Below the pieces are notes generated by a model. That model worked only from the letters and a program-made list of their open reading frames with translations, had not been told where the DNA came from and searched no databases. Made by a program: the position numbers and the translations under genes. Below, one piece after another: positions 21,890 to 34,446 of a DNA stretch of 42,335 bases. How positions within the stretch are numbered: position 1 is the stretch's first letter; every line of letters begins with the position of its first letter. Source of the DNA: Chromera velia (taxonomy: Eukaryota; Sar; Chromeraceae); the NCBI GenBank assembly GCA_018398765.1, contig JAHBMJ010000617.1, positions 1 to 42,335 of the forward strand. Direction: 5' to 3'.

Positions 21890-24800
21890 GGCACATCGGA
21901 CATTCGGCATTGGGGCGGGAAGCTAATCCTCCCGATATAAATCCTAATCCTCTAGAATAGCTAATCCTAATCCTAAAGATTACTGTCTATACAGTATCTA
22001 AAAAAATGCTAGAAAAAATGACTTTAACATTAATTAGATTATGTATATTACTTGTATGACTAGTTGTATGACGGACCATTAACGGTGCTATATGCTAGGT
22101 GCTATGACCACTTTCACTGGGCCATTGGCAATGTCTGGCCTAGTGTCTGGCATTGACTAAGCCTACCTAGCGTACCTCTCAAGACCTTAATAGCTCACGA
22201 CTGTCATGCATTCACCAACTGAGGCACCAACACAAAACAAAGAGCAAACGCACTTATTCCGCCACCGAGCTCAGGAGATCACACGCACAAAGCCAATGCT
22301 CTCTCTCACATACTGCATCACCGAACTCGATCACTCAGATGCATGCATGGAACCCCCTGGCACCCCCCTTCCCGAAGCAGCATCATTCATCAACCCCATC
22401 CAAATCCCTTCAAGTAAATCCCCCCTAGAAATCCCCCAGGGAACCCTCATGATCCATGTACTTGTGCATTTGTTGCATGAATGTCCATTCATCCACACCG
22501 CCTCTCCTCTGTTGCATTAACGGACCCCCACCACACCACACCCCTCAAAACACTCACGGGTTTGCAAGAACTTCGCTTCGACCACTTGCCCGCCTCTCTT
22601 CAGGCAGTTGAATTCCTCGACCCTCCGTTGGTTTGCTCTAGTCGACTTTCTTTGATTTGACCTCCTTCGTTAGGTCTGCATGCGTGTCTTGTGTGAGGCC
22701 GGGACGGTCAGTGTAGACACACATATCGGGAGACCTCCCCAGCAAAGTCGCGCTCGGCAATCTGTTTGGGGAGAAGAAATGAAAAAAAGAAAAGACGAGG
22801 TAGATCGAGGCATCGGCACCTCATACGCATCAATCAAGCAAGCAGGCCCGCCCCCCCACCCTCCAACCACCTCCCTCCAGTCCACCCCATCCCCACAACA
22901 CAGACACCCAAGGGAAAGAAGAAACACATCATTGACACAAGGGAGAGAAAAGAGACTCAAGAAGCGGACGAAGCAGAAAAAAAGGTGAGTGAAATGTCTG
23001 TGTGGAGGATGGAAGCCAGAAGATGGATGCAAACAGGCAAGAGACAGGAAGGACTGAATCAGAAAAGGGTAAATGAAATGCGGTTGGGTCGTCAACAAGA
23101 AGACGTTCTTCAGAGTCATTGTCGTTGTTGTTGGTCGGAAAGAAAGAAGAGAATGTCATTGTCTGCTGGACAGAGAGTAAGTACATGAAAAACACCTGCA
23201 TGGTTGCCATCAACTCCCTTCACCTGCCTTCCCTCCCTCACGATCCTTTTTTTCGCCCAGGTCACAAGAAAAGCAAAAAATACCCGAGACCATCTTGGTC
23301 CCTTCCCTTCCTCGCCTCTGTGATTCCACACGACTGAAGCAGAGGAGGCTATCTGCCCCGTCGCAGTCAAAGCAAATAAAAAAAGTCCTCCAATGCCAGC
23401 AGGCAAGCAAACAGGCGGCACAGCTGGGCAGTCAACGAACGAAAAGGAGGACCAGTGGATGCGTGCTTCCGAAGCGCTCCACAGAGCTACCACATTTCAC
23501 TCACAGCGGAGAGGAGAAAGAAATCCATTCACACAAACAACGCAGCGACCCTCTGCGGGAAGTACCCGACAGACGCCAACTGGCAAATAGAATAAAAAAA
23601 AGACCTCCAAAGAACAAACACACAGACATTCAACGTATCAAACGCAAACCCGTCACTCGATCAGTCAGTGAGTCAAAGCAAACCTTGCTTGCGGAGAGGG
23701 AGGGAAGGAGGGAAAGAAGCAACCGTATCTCCCGTCCTTTCTTTTCACTCACGCGATCGATTGATTCTGTCATCTCTCCGATTCTTTCTTTCCTTCGGGT
23801 CCCTCTTTTTCTTCGTCCGTGTGTTTGTGTCATTATCAATGGTTGAAAGGAAGGGGGCGAGGCAAAAGGAGGAAAATTGATGCCGTTCCGTCCCCCTCTC
23901 TTGACCATTCTGATTCCTTCTGCTGACTCTATGACGGGTTACGGTCGGTCGCACATGACATTGCGACGCGGACACACGGACACAGACACAGGGACACGCA
24001 CGCGTACACACACACAGAGGCGAGGCCTGAGAGGCCTACTTTGTTTTTTCACACATCGAATCTCTCTCTCAACAGAAAAAAAGAGAATGAATGAGAGAGG
24101 ATGTGTCCACGCATGCATGTATACCGATCGAGGCTTTTGACGGTCTGTTGTTGTTTCCTCCCTTCATCCTTTCTACCATCGGCTACCCTTCTCGATACTC
24201 TCTCTCACTCCGCTTCTGACTTCTCCCGGCTCCTTTCTTCTCCAGTGAAGGTTAAACAGGGAGCTCTCCAATCTTTACCCCACCTCCCTTCTTCTTTCTT
24301 GCATGTCTCCTCCCACGTAGGCTCTCGTCTCTCTGAAACCTAAGACGGCTGCATCCTTATTCCACCTGTACTTCGTATGTTCCGCTCGTTCGTTTCCCAT
24401 CTTTTTCTTCTTCTCTACCTTCTTCCGAGAACCTCGTGTCTCCGTTACTCTTTCTATACTGGCCAGAATGAAAGAAAACACCCGAGGCAGAACTCTCTTG
24501 CTCGTCGCCCTCTCTCCGTTTTACGCGATGAGGGTCACCATGTGCAGACGAGAGAGACAAACAAACCCCACTTGCAAAAACAAAATTAAGATAAAAAGAA
24601 ACGAAAACGGTCCGTCCAGCACTGCCACATCAAACCACTCAAGGTCATTCTCCTTCCTTCTAATGAGCGTTGAGGGAAGACCACAAACACATACATGCAC
24701 ACAGACGCATACAGACACACGAACTGCAAGTGGCCATGACTGTCCAGAGAGAGACGGAGAGACGGACAGATAAGATAGGTAGACAAGGCCACTGACGGAG

Positions 24801-27800
24801 AAAAAGAGGAAGAAGCTGAAAAAGACAAAGCAGACGACGCAAACAGTGTTTTCCTGGAAGAAAAATTATTTCGATTCACGTGACACAAACCCTCTTTCGA
24901 GCCTCAGCCGGTCTCTCTTTCTCTTTTTCTTCTCTCTCTCTCTCTCTCTCTCTCGATGCGTCTCTGCGAGGACTGCCAGTGAAATTTCTCCAAAAGAAAT
25001 TTTGCAGTCTCTTGTCGATCGCTGTATGTTCATGTGCGACTGTCAAAATGTCACTGAAATCATTCTTTGATTCAAACCTTCCCTCCTCCCTGGCTACTGG
25101 TCTCTCTTCTTTTCTGTCTTTCATCGTTTAACGGTTTCCGCTCTCAGCTGCCAAACGCCGGGAGAGCGGGAGGGACCGCTATTGTCATGAATGAATGAAT
25201 AAATGTTTGTGTCAAAACTCGGAGAGAGAGAGGCAAGAGGTGTTCCTTCCTTCTTTCCTCCCTCCCTTCTAAAGCCCCACCTGAGCTGCTTCCTTCCTGC
25301 TTGTGAAAGAGAGAGACCGTTTCTTCAAATTGATCAGACCCGGTGCCGAAGAGCACACACGCATCTGGGCAACCTGACAAGCAAGACTCCGAATCTCTCC
25401 CAGTCAGGCTAAGCAAACCTCCAGGCAGGCAGACAGGAATACGCTAGCAAAACGAGGAATGCAGTCCAACTCCTTCCCTCCCCTTCCTCTCTCAACAAGA
25501 CAGGGGGGTTGAAGGTGTTCGAACACATTCCTGAGGAAGAGTGACAGAGACAAACAAAGGGAGAGGCGGAAGGTTTCAGAAAGACTCCGAGCAGGATGGG
25601 GAAGAAGAAGAAAAGAGACGCCTCTCTGGAGTGATCGCACAGAAGGCGTCACTATCCTTCGTTGTTACGGTCAGCCAAAGAAAACGTTTCCTATACTTCT
25701 CTGTCTGTCTGTATATCATGTCTCCATGATCCCTTTCGCTGCTTTTCGGTCAGAAGGCAAAGGAGGCGACATAATGACATGACAGACGATCCTTCCTTCC
25801 TTCTCGCTTTACTTTCTCAGTCCACCGAAAATCCATCCAGACTCTCAACAGAGGTCAACCGACCAACACCCTCCCCGCATGCTTCCAATTTGGAAGGCAG
25901 GGGAGGAGCAGTATACAGGCATGCTCTGTGACGCGCAAACGGTGTTCACGTGGACTTCAAGGTGGTGCAAACATCTTCCTTTACAAACCATCTGGTTCAT
26001 CCTGCTGTCTTGGGATTCTCCCTCGTGTGTTTGTTTCTCCGTCTCTCCCCTCCTTCCTTCGTTTCTCAAAACAAGACTGGGTGAGCACTTCGCCAACTTC
26101 ACCTTCGTGAATCAGCGCATCCCCAAAAGACACAATCGGCTGTCTTCCTTAGTTTTTCTTCACCTCATACAAAACTTTGCTCCCTTTTCGATGCACAGCT
26201 CGTCTTCCATTTCTGACCCGTCTTTCTCTTTTCTCTGACGCTCCGGCGATATATCTCCTTTCGTCAACGTTCTTTTATGAACTGCTGACCTCAGGAGAGA
26301 CGGGCTGTCTCTGGCTCATCTCCTCCATGCACCCTCCATTTCTTTACTCAATGATTCGGTGCAGCCTCGCTCGTGCTACAGCCTTTGTTCGTTCCTTTCT
26401 TTTTTCTTCACACGCTCCGATGGTCCATTCCCGACCGATCTTTTCCTCTTCGCGTTTGTCCCTTTGTTTGAATTCTCTCACTCAGTCGAACTCCACCCAC
26501 TGCTATTGAAAGGGGGGCAGGCAGAGCAGAAAGAGGGAGAAGAGTAGAGAGACGAGAAAGAAGGCACTGCATTTGAAAGAAGCATGCACAGACGGAGGGA
26601 GAAGTACTTTGAATTCCACAACCATCAATCGATCAACCAACCAGTCGTTTCATCCCGTCACAAAATCAAAAGAAAGGCAGAACAGAGGAATGAAGAACTT
26701 CCCTAGCTGCAGCTTCTCCTTCCCATCTAACCGGCTTGCGAGAGCCTGGTCGTGCTGAGCTGCTCTCTCTCTTCCTTTTTTCCGCCCTCATCTCTCTATG
26801 CCTACAGTGGCATGAACCCTGTCAGTGAATACGTTCCTTTCTTCAACAAAACGAAAAAGCAACTGCGCAGGCCCACGCCCGCCACTTTCTGTTTAGTTCT
26901 TTCGGGCAAATTCCTGAAAGTTTTACTCTCTTCCATCAAGAATGAAAAACTCAGAGCTTGCAAGATCCAATTCATTTGCGCAGCCAGATAGTTACTGTCG
27001 TTTCCCCTGTAAGGTAGCAGTGAAGGCAAACAAATAAAGCGCAGCCTTCTTCTCTTCCCTGACTTTTTCTTTCTTCACGCCCCCTTTCGCACACGACGTC
27101 AGTGAGCGCGTAGGGAAGGGAGAGGAAGAAGAATGAAACCAAGGAGAAGGAAGAATCAACAAAGAGAATACGAAAGGAAAGAAAAATCAGGTGGAGATGC
27201 GGGTCGTTTCCCCGCCCTTCCTGTTCTGGCGGCGTTTTTCTGCACCGTCTCATACATTTCTTCTCTTCAATCGGCATCAAGTGTATCCATCACAAGCGAA
27301 AACAAAGATGACGGAAACTCAATCAAAAAACCCGGCCAGCCCAGCATGTGCCGAGGCAGGCAGGCGAATTCGGTTGATTTATTTGATCTCAACAATTTTG
27401 TTCTTCTTTATTTATTTATCTAATTTCAACCAACCCAACTACAGACAAACAGATGAGGCAGCATGAAAGAGTGAGTGTCTGGGTGAGGAGATTAGAGTGA
27501 AAAAAGTTGATGCCCTCATTCGAAATGAACACAAAAGAGAACCATCACAAGAATGCACCAGACTGGAGACAGGCATAACGCAAAGAGAAAGAAAGGGATC
27601 AAACAAGGAAAAACGCCATCAACAGAGAAAGAGAAGCTAATGGACAGCAGTCAGAAGTCAATCAAGAGGGGGAAAGAGGAGAGGAAGAACAACAAAACAG
27701 GTAATTAATTGGAGGGAAATGCAGCCATGACACATCGCTCATTGTTTCCTTCCTTCATTTCGTCTTTCTTCCTTCCATTCATCCATCCATCCATGCAGAA

Positions 27801-28214
27801 GCCCCATCCATACCCAATTACTCACCCAGTTCCTACCAGCGTTGTCCACTCTCTCTGCTTCCCTTCTACTTCTCTCGTCTCTCCAGCAAGCAAAGACTTA
27901 CACCAACTTTCTCACTGTGTGTCGGCTTCGATCTTCGGGAAGCACGGCCGACAGAGTCGCATCCTTCCTCGGGTTTTCTTTCCTCTTCGTCTTCCACCTG
28001 CGCTTCCACTTCCTCCTCCTCTTTCCAACTTCATCAAGTCACAAACCTGCTCATGATTCCTCCTTACTCGTTTTCATTCCCTTCCTTTCTGAAGATCAAC
28101 TCTCCGCCCAAATCGATTACCTACAGTTCCCCTCAGCTCAGATACGGGCCTTCTTCAACCTTCCATGAAATCTGCCATTCATTCCTTTCATCCCCCCGTC
28201 CCTCCATCCATCAA
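21890..28214. other. About 6.3 kb without a supportable gene
   Basis: The first ~300 bases are AT-rich with a few CTAATCCTAATCC units. From about 22540 to 28200 the DNA is polypurine/polypyrimidine-biased with moderate GC, no long open frame, no recognisable domain and only short ATG frames rich in Ser, Leu, Arg and Lys. Donor-like sites (for example GGTGAGTG at about 22984 and GGTAATTA at about 27700) exist but do not join convincing exons. It may be 3' UTR of the glutamate kinase gene, long introns, or a non-coding transcription unit. Confidence 0.5.
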
Positions 28215-31200
28215 CTAGGCGTCCACCACCGGACCCCGGTTGGAGTCCTCAGAGGAGCCCCCAAACGAATTCGCAGGACGCATACCGGAGAGGACCAACC
28301 CACCCGGCCTGTCTCTGCGTTCGCTCGGAGAGTCTGAACACGAAGTCGTCGTCCCTGCACACACGTGCAGGGAAACAAAGATGCATGCAGGCAGGCAGAC
28401 AGCAGATATTGCAATAGGCCAAAAGTGCTAAGGAGAAAAGGACCCCAAGCAAACTTCAGGGAGTACAGAAAAGCAAGTATCGAGAAAATAGGGAGCTTTT
28501 TTCGGGATTCAAAAGACGTCAACCAGCAAAAAAGCCGCAGGAAAAGGAAGGCAAAACCGGAAAGACCAGTGAAGGTACTAAGGCGACGGGCAACTGACCG
28601 AGCTCAGACCGAGCATGTCCTGCCCCGTTATCCGACTTCCCGCAGATGCTCTCCCCCTTCTCTGTCAGAGCCTGTTCCTCAATTGTCAACGCGATGTTCG
28701 TCGAGGTGGAGATCACAGGGCTCACACTGTTCAGGATGAACGCAGCCTCCTCGGGGGGAAGCCCTACTGCTCGACGTACATCTCCTGCCTGCAAACCCGA
28801 ACAGAGAGAGAAAGCAAAGTTGCGAGAGAAAGCAGTGACTCAGTGAGGTAGCAGCGGAAAGACATAGGGGGCGAGAACAATACCATACAAACAACCTGTA
28901 CACAAACGAAGCACAGATCAATAAAGAGAGACTGACACAGAAAGACAGGCAGGCGAGCAAGCACGCACACGTGAAAACAGCCATGCAGGGACAGAATGCA
29001 CACAAGCAAGCATGTTTTTTGGGGGGCCTCTTCGACCGCCTGGACGGACTCACTGACCGCGTGCTGAACGATACACCTGGCGATTTCGCACTCCTCGGGC
29101 ATCATTGACGTGTCCTCATCTTCTTCCTCGGCGTCTCCCTTCATCACGTGAATCGAGACAGCCTCGTCCTTGTGGAAGTCCCCCTCAACCTGTGCGTTGC
29201 AACACCGGCGATCAGATTGAAGTTTGAGATACACAAGCAACCGAAACCAGAAATACCCTCTCACCCACCTTTTTGAGTGCCTTTCCCCCCTCCCGCCAAA
29301 CACTTGTTTGGTGCGCTGAATCAAGCAGCAGCACGAGGTTTTGGTATCCCTCATGGTCATCAGAAAAACATCACTAAGAAGACCTCATACATTCATGCTC
29401 ACTCACTCAAAGAAAGAAAGAAAGAAAGAAAGAAAAGAAAAGAAAAGAAAAGAAAAGAAAGAAAGATCTGCCTCCCTCTCTCTACCGACCTTGACAACTC
29501 CCACGATCGTCAAAGCCTTCTTAGTCAGGACGACGGACTTCGCACAGGCAACGTTGATCCAGATTCTTCCTCCCAAAGGAAGGGAAAGGATCCAACGCCT
29601 CTGGTCACGGAGGTGGGAGAACTCCAGAGCACGGAAAATCGTTCCCTGAAAAAGCCGAGAAAGACAGAAAGAAAGAAAAGAAAGAAAGGAAAGAAAGAAA
29701 AAAAGAAAGCGAGGAAGGAAGTCAGGACCCTCGTGTAACGATTCCTTCGTTTGTCGACTCAACATACACTTAAACAAAAACTTTCCCATCCTCGAAAGCA
29801 GCAGAAAGACCATAAGCTGGGACGCTCAGAGAAAGCAGATAGATGCATTCAGTATGGCAGCTGAACCCTCAAATCTGAAGCTTTCTTTTGCAGGAACAGC
29901 ACCAAGCGACACATCGATCTAGAGACACAGACCTAAGGGTGGAAGCTTGCAGAGAGGAAGCGAAACCGTCAGCTGAGGGACACAACCGAAGTAGCTTGCC
30001 ATGCACGTCGTCACGCTAGGAGCCAGACTTAACATAGGAGCACACAGAGAGACAGACAGACGCACAGAGAGACAGACAGACAGACTGTATGTTTCTTCTT
30101 CTTCAGACGGACCGACAGACACACAAGACAGAAACGCACCTGGAACGGGAGGTCCTCCACCTTCGTCGGGCACTCAGCAATAACCGCCAACTTTTCTGCA
30201 GAAAGGCACCCACACGCGATGAATTATCACGAACGTTAACCAAAAAGACCCTCACACGTGGAACCCTTCAGGAAGAGGCAATGCGCGCGCCAAGAGTAAA
30301 ACATTGAGATTTTCTCAAGGCGGTTGCGGACTGGAAGAGAGCACCAAACATTCCTTTTGTTCAGAACCAGATCACGCGCAGCCCCCCTGTTTGCGTACTT
30401 CCAGCACATACACCACACCACACCACGCACCTGCGCTTTCCTCAGGAGGGACGAAATACTTCGCATCCGCGTCGACTTCGAGGGTCTTCAAAGGTGTCAT
30501 CGGCTCTTCCTCGTCCTCCCCCTTTTGGAATGTCTGCACAGAAGACAAATACAGACAGACAGACAAACATGCAAACGCGCATGCAGACGGACGGGTTGGG
30601 GGTAAGGCAAAGACGCTTTTTCAAGCAGAAGAAAAGGAAAAAGTGATCAGTCCTTCGCTCACCTACTCAAGAAGCAAGGTACCGAGAGCGCATTTATCTT
30701 TAGGGACTGTTGGAAACAGATCAACTCGCAGAGAGAGCCTGTTGTCAGTCTCTCTTTGAATAGCACGGGAGGAAAAGAAACTACATCGAAAAGAAAACGG
30801 CTGTACTTTTGCCCCAACAAGAACTGATCTGAGGTGAAGGAACCACCCAAGCCAACAAAAGAAAACGGCTGTACTTTTGCCCCAACAAGAACTGATCTGA
30901 GGTGAAGGAACCACCCAAGCCAACGAATGCACCTACCTGTGCATACTCCTTGATGTCTGCGTCTTTGTCATAATCGTAGAGGACAGACTCCGGGTTCGCG
31001 TTTGGCAATTCGTTCTTGGCTGCCCACTCCAGCATCTTGGTCACTCGTTCCGGATTGCTGCCGTTGCACACAGCAACGTTCACACCTCCTGCCACCGCAA
31101 TCTTCGCTGCCACAATCTTTGTCTTCATCCCGCCTGTACCCCACTTGCTGCCCCCCACACCATCTCCGCAGTCCATCACCTTGTAAATGTCTTCCAACCT

Positions 31201-32280
31201 GTCGACGAACGGGATGGGCCTGGCTCCAGGGTCCTTCCTAGGGTCTGAGGTGTACAGACAGTCCACGTCTGTGAGTAGGAAGAGGTAATTTGCAGACAGC
31301 AAGACGGCAACATGGGCAGCCAGAGTGTCGTTGTCCCCGAACTTCACCCCTTCGGAGACAAGCGAATCGTTTTCGTTGATGATCGGAACCACACCCCAGT
31401 GGAGAAGCTCTGCAAGCGAAAAACAATAGAAAAGAAAGTCGTCTGCCATGTGTTTTCGAACTGATTTGAAGAATGAGCCGCGAATAGAGAAGTCCAAAAC
31501 ATGCACGATTTTCCTTTTGTGTACAATACAGGGGCAGACACCAAGGTTTCATCCAAAAAGCGAAAACTCCAGCCCACTGACAGAGAAGGAAAAACAAAAA
31601 AAGGGGGACGGACCTTTCACTGTCGATCTGAAGTTCAGATATCTCTTTTTGTTGACGAAATCTGCGCGGGTGATCAGGAGCTGTGCGACTTGCACACCTG
31701 TGAGATCGCACAAATCCTCCCACACCCTCATCAAATTACTCTGCCCAACGGCTGCTGCTGCTTGCCTCCCTGCCACAGTCTTCGGTCTTGTCTTCAGCTT
31801 CAACTTTGAACACCCAAAACCAACGGCACCCGACGTGACAATGATGACCTGCGAGCACCATGATTTACATAATGAAAAGAAAGCTGCGCTCTGGAACGCG
31901 GGAGATGTCAAAAGGAGAAAGAGGGTGAAAGGGAACTAGCGTTATAAAAAGAACCACTGACGTACCTGATTTCCCGCTTCCTTCAACTGAGATACGGTCT
32001 CTGCAAACAGGGGGTGTGGGAAGGGATTTCAAAGCGACACGATCTTGCATGGCGCAAACAGGGAAAGGAAAAGCCGATGCTCACCAATGCATCTGCTAAG
32101 GTTGGCCAGAGAAATCGTTCTCGTCTCCGTGTTCATCAATGTCGAGGTGCCAACCTTCAAAACCACCAAGTTCGGCTTCACATCAGGTTCACTCCTAGAC
32201 CCATTGATCAGCCTTTCGAGATCACTCCCCTTGGGAGATGTTACTTGCATTCGATGCATTGTGCTTTCGTGAAAGTCCAT
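28215..32280 (-). CDS. Glutamate 5-kinase (kinase + PUA), ten exons
   Basis: Exons: 32280-32085, 32000-31966, 31848-31614, 31409-30937, 30533-30431, 30195-30140, 29645-29490, 29189-29058, 28788-28599, 28354-28215; all phases agree, giving 571 residues and a TAG stop. It phosphorylates L-glutamate with ATP, the first step of proline synthesis. Amino-acid-kinase motifs: [10 protein letters not shown] (39-48), VTSGAVGFG (81-89), [12 protein letters not shown] (106-117), QLLITRAD (133-140), PIINEND (164-170), [12 protein letters not shown] (179-190), [14 protein letters not shown] (200-213) and [13 protein letters not shown] (246-258). GTIFRALE (367-374) and the following ~115 residues are the PUA domain ([21 protein letters not shown]). 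There is no glutamyl-phosphate reductase part, so it is not a fused P5CS. An acidic ~55-residue insert lies between the domains. The last exon is Ser-rich and the least certain. Confidence 0.92.
29406..29466. repeat. GAAA/GAAAA microsatellite in intron 7 of the glutamate kinase gene
   Basis: GAAA units become GAAAA units and return to GAAA, adjoining the donor side of the intron (coding strand CTTT-rich). A similar run lies in intron 6 at about 29665-29710. Confidence 0.9.
30789..30924. repeat. Perfect 68-bp tandem duplication
   Basis: 30789-30856 and 30857-30924 are identical over all 68 bases. The duplication lies in intron 4 of the glutamate kinase gene and ends 12 bp from the exon 4 donor junction. 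The complete identity implies a very recent event or an assembly artefact. Confidence 0.97.
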
Positions 32281-32498
32281 ACGCAGTCGCCTGGTTTTTA
32301 ACTCAAATCCACTTTGGACTACCAATCAATCGTCTTCTTTCGCAGTTAAATCGGTACCAGAACGAAGAGGGCAGTCCTAGGAATTCCGCAAACAAGCCTG
32401 TCGTTGATGTACGAGGATTCGTTTCAAGAGAACTGACCTGCTATGCTGCTGGCTACTACCTTCAAGGACACAGAATTCCACCTCTCAGTTCTGCCACA
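32281..32498. promoter_or_regulatory. Short upstream region of the glutamate kinase gene, possibly bidirectional
   Basis: These 218 bp precede the kinase ATG on the minus strand and a candidate small coding gene on the plus strand. I see no TATA box or initiator that I can assign with confidence. The short distance would force shared regulatory DNA if the plus-strand gene is real. Confidence 0.4.
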
Positions 32499-32871
32499 AT
32501 GAGCATCTGTTCGAGCGTGGGGGCCTTCGCGCGCGCGGCCCTCAACCGACGCTCCGTGCGAGTGCATGGTTTGGACGGGGTCAGGGCCTATTTTTATTTA
32601 TAATAAGTGCCTCTCATCCAGGATTTCCGGGATATTCAATGGAGCGCTCCGCGCAACGGTGCATGGTCGGGGCGGCAGTTATAGTGGCGGCGCGCATGGC
32701 GGCGCAGCCCTGTATCGCCACAGGGGGCAGCTCAGATCAGCCGAGTCTGAGGCCCTGAGATCGCGCATATCACTTTTTTTTCTTCTTGCCATGCAGATCG
32801 GTCACGTCGCCACCCGTCGCCACCGCAAATTTGACCGCGAAAATGCCACACCCCTCCACATGCACATCTAA
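32499..32871 (+). CDS. Candidate very small mitochondrial-targeted protein (two exons)
   Basis: Exon 1 (32499-32579) begins at an ATG and encodes 27 residues, MSICSSVGAFARAALNRR and onwards: Arg/Ala/Ser-rich with no acids in the first 24, like a mitochondrial presequence. A GTCAGG donor follows in phase 0. Exon 2 (32797-32871) follows a textbook acceptor (CTTTTTTTTCTTCTTGCCATGCAG) and encodes 24 basic residues and TAA. The joined product is 51 residues and matches nothing I know. Alternative reading: an uninterrupted 101-codon frame from ATG 32566 covers the intron, but it would translate the poly-pyrimidine tract. Support is limited to the leader-like start, the strong acceptor and matching phase. 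Confidence 0.3.
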
Positions 32872-33404
32872 CATAACCCCGAGAGCCTTCATGCATGCAG
32901 CCACACCCCCAGACCTATAGCTCTTCCACATGCATGCACCCCTTTGCCACACCCCCACGAAGCAGTCGCACATGCGTGCTCGATCGATCACGAAATCGCC
33001 TATATATATCGCCTCAATCAGACTTTCAGAGCTGCATGCATGAACGGAACAATCAAACAAAAGAGCTTGCACGGAGGTGGTACACGGAAAAAGATATGCC
33101 GTAGATGCAGACACCGCATGCGCATGCAGAACAAGAACAATGAGTGACGACTTGGAAGGTGAGCGGTCAGCAGCTGGCGAAGGCCCCAGAGGATGAGAAC
33201 GCTTTTAAAGAAGCAGTAGTCTCCCAGGTACGACTCGGTACGACTTCCTGCGAAGCGCCGAACCAAGGACACTCCGAGTCGCCGGTATGCGACGTTCGCG
33301 CGGCTATATATATACATAAGGAGTGCTGCTTTCCAGTGTGAGTCGAAAGTAGCGAGACAATGGGCGATAGTGGGTGCATATGAAGACGCGAGTGAGATAT
33401 AAAA
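32872..33404. other. Spacer between the candidate small gene and the tetranucleotide satellite
   Basis: No gene seen. Contains many GCATGCATG-type palindromes, two TATATATA tracts (about 33000 and 33306) and CA-rich segments. It grades into the satellite through GTGAGTAA-like units. Confidence 0.6.
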
Positions 33405-34351
33405 GTGAGTAAGTGACTGAGTGCGTGCGTGCATGAAGGGTGAGTGAGAGATTTAGAGAGCGAGAGAGCGACTGCGTGCGTGAAGAGTGAATGTGGGGGT
33501 GTGGGGGAGAGTGAGTAATTGAGTGAGTGAGAGAGTGAGTGAGTGAGTGAGTGAGTGAGTGAGAGGGTGAGTGAGTGAGTGAGTGAGTGAGTGAGTGAGA
33601 GAGTGAGTGAGTGAGTGAGTGAGTGAGTTAGTGAGTCAGTGAGTGAGTCCGAGTGAGTGCATGAGTGAGTGAGTCAGTGAGTGAGTGAGTGAGTGAGAGA
33701 GTGAGTGAGCTAGTAAGATCTAGTGAGTGAGTGACTCGGAGTGAGTGAGTGAGTGAGTGAGTGGAGAGTAAGAGAGAGTGAGTGTGAGAGTGAGAGTGAG
33801 TGTGAGTATAAGAGAGAGTGAGTGGGTGAGTGGGTGAGTGAGTGAGTAAGTGCGTGAGTGAGTGGGTGAGTGGAGAGTAAGTGAGTGAGTAAAATTCTTT
33901 AGAGCGAGTGAGTGAGTGTGAGAAAGAGTCAGTGAGTGAGTGAGTGAGTCAGTGTGTGAGTGAGTGAGTGAGTGAGTGAGGGAGGGAGTGACTGAGTGAG
34001 TGGGTGAGTGAATGAGTCAGAGAGTGAGTGAGTGAGTGAGGGAGGGAGTGAGTGAGGGAGTAAGTGAGTGAGCTAGTGAGTGAGTGGGTGAGTGGAGAGT
34101 AAGTGAGTGAGTAAAATTCTTTAGAGCGAGTGAGTGAGTGTGAGAAAGAGTCAGTGAGTGACAGAGAGTGACTGAGTGAGTCAATGTGTGAGTGAGTGAG
34201 TGAGTGAGTGAGAGAGAGTGAGTGAGTGAGTGAGTGAGTGAGTGACTGAGTGAGTGAGTGAGTGGGTGAGCGAGTGAGTGGAGAGCGAGTAAAAGGGTGA
34301 GTGGAGAATAAGTGAGTGAGTAAAAGAGCGAGTAAGTATAAGTAAGTAAGT

Positions 34352-34446
<95 letters not shown>

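Noticed and set aside
21920-21985. CTAATCCTAATCC units as an interstitial telomere repeat
   Set aside because: Only a few imperfect copies exist and the unit is not a known alveolate or algal telomere repeat.
28215-32280. Reading the kinase gene as delta-1-pyrroline-5-carboxylate synthetase
   Set aside because: A PUA domain follows the kinase domain and no glutamyl-phosphate reductase sequence is found downstream, so it is a stand-alone glutamate 5-kinase.
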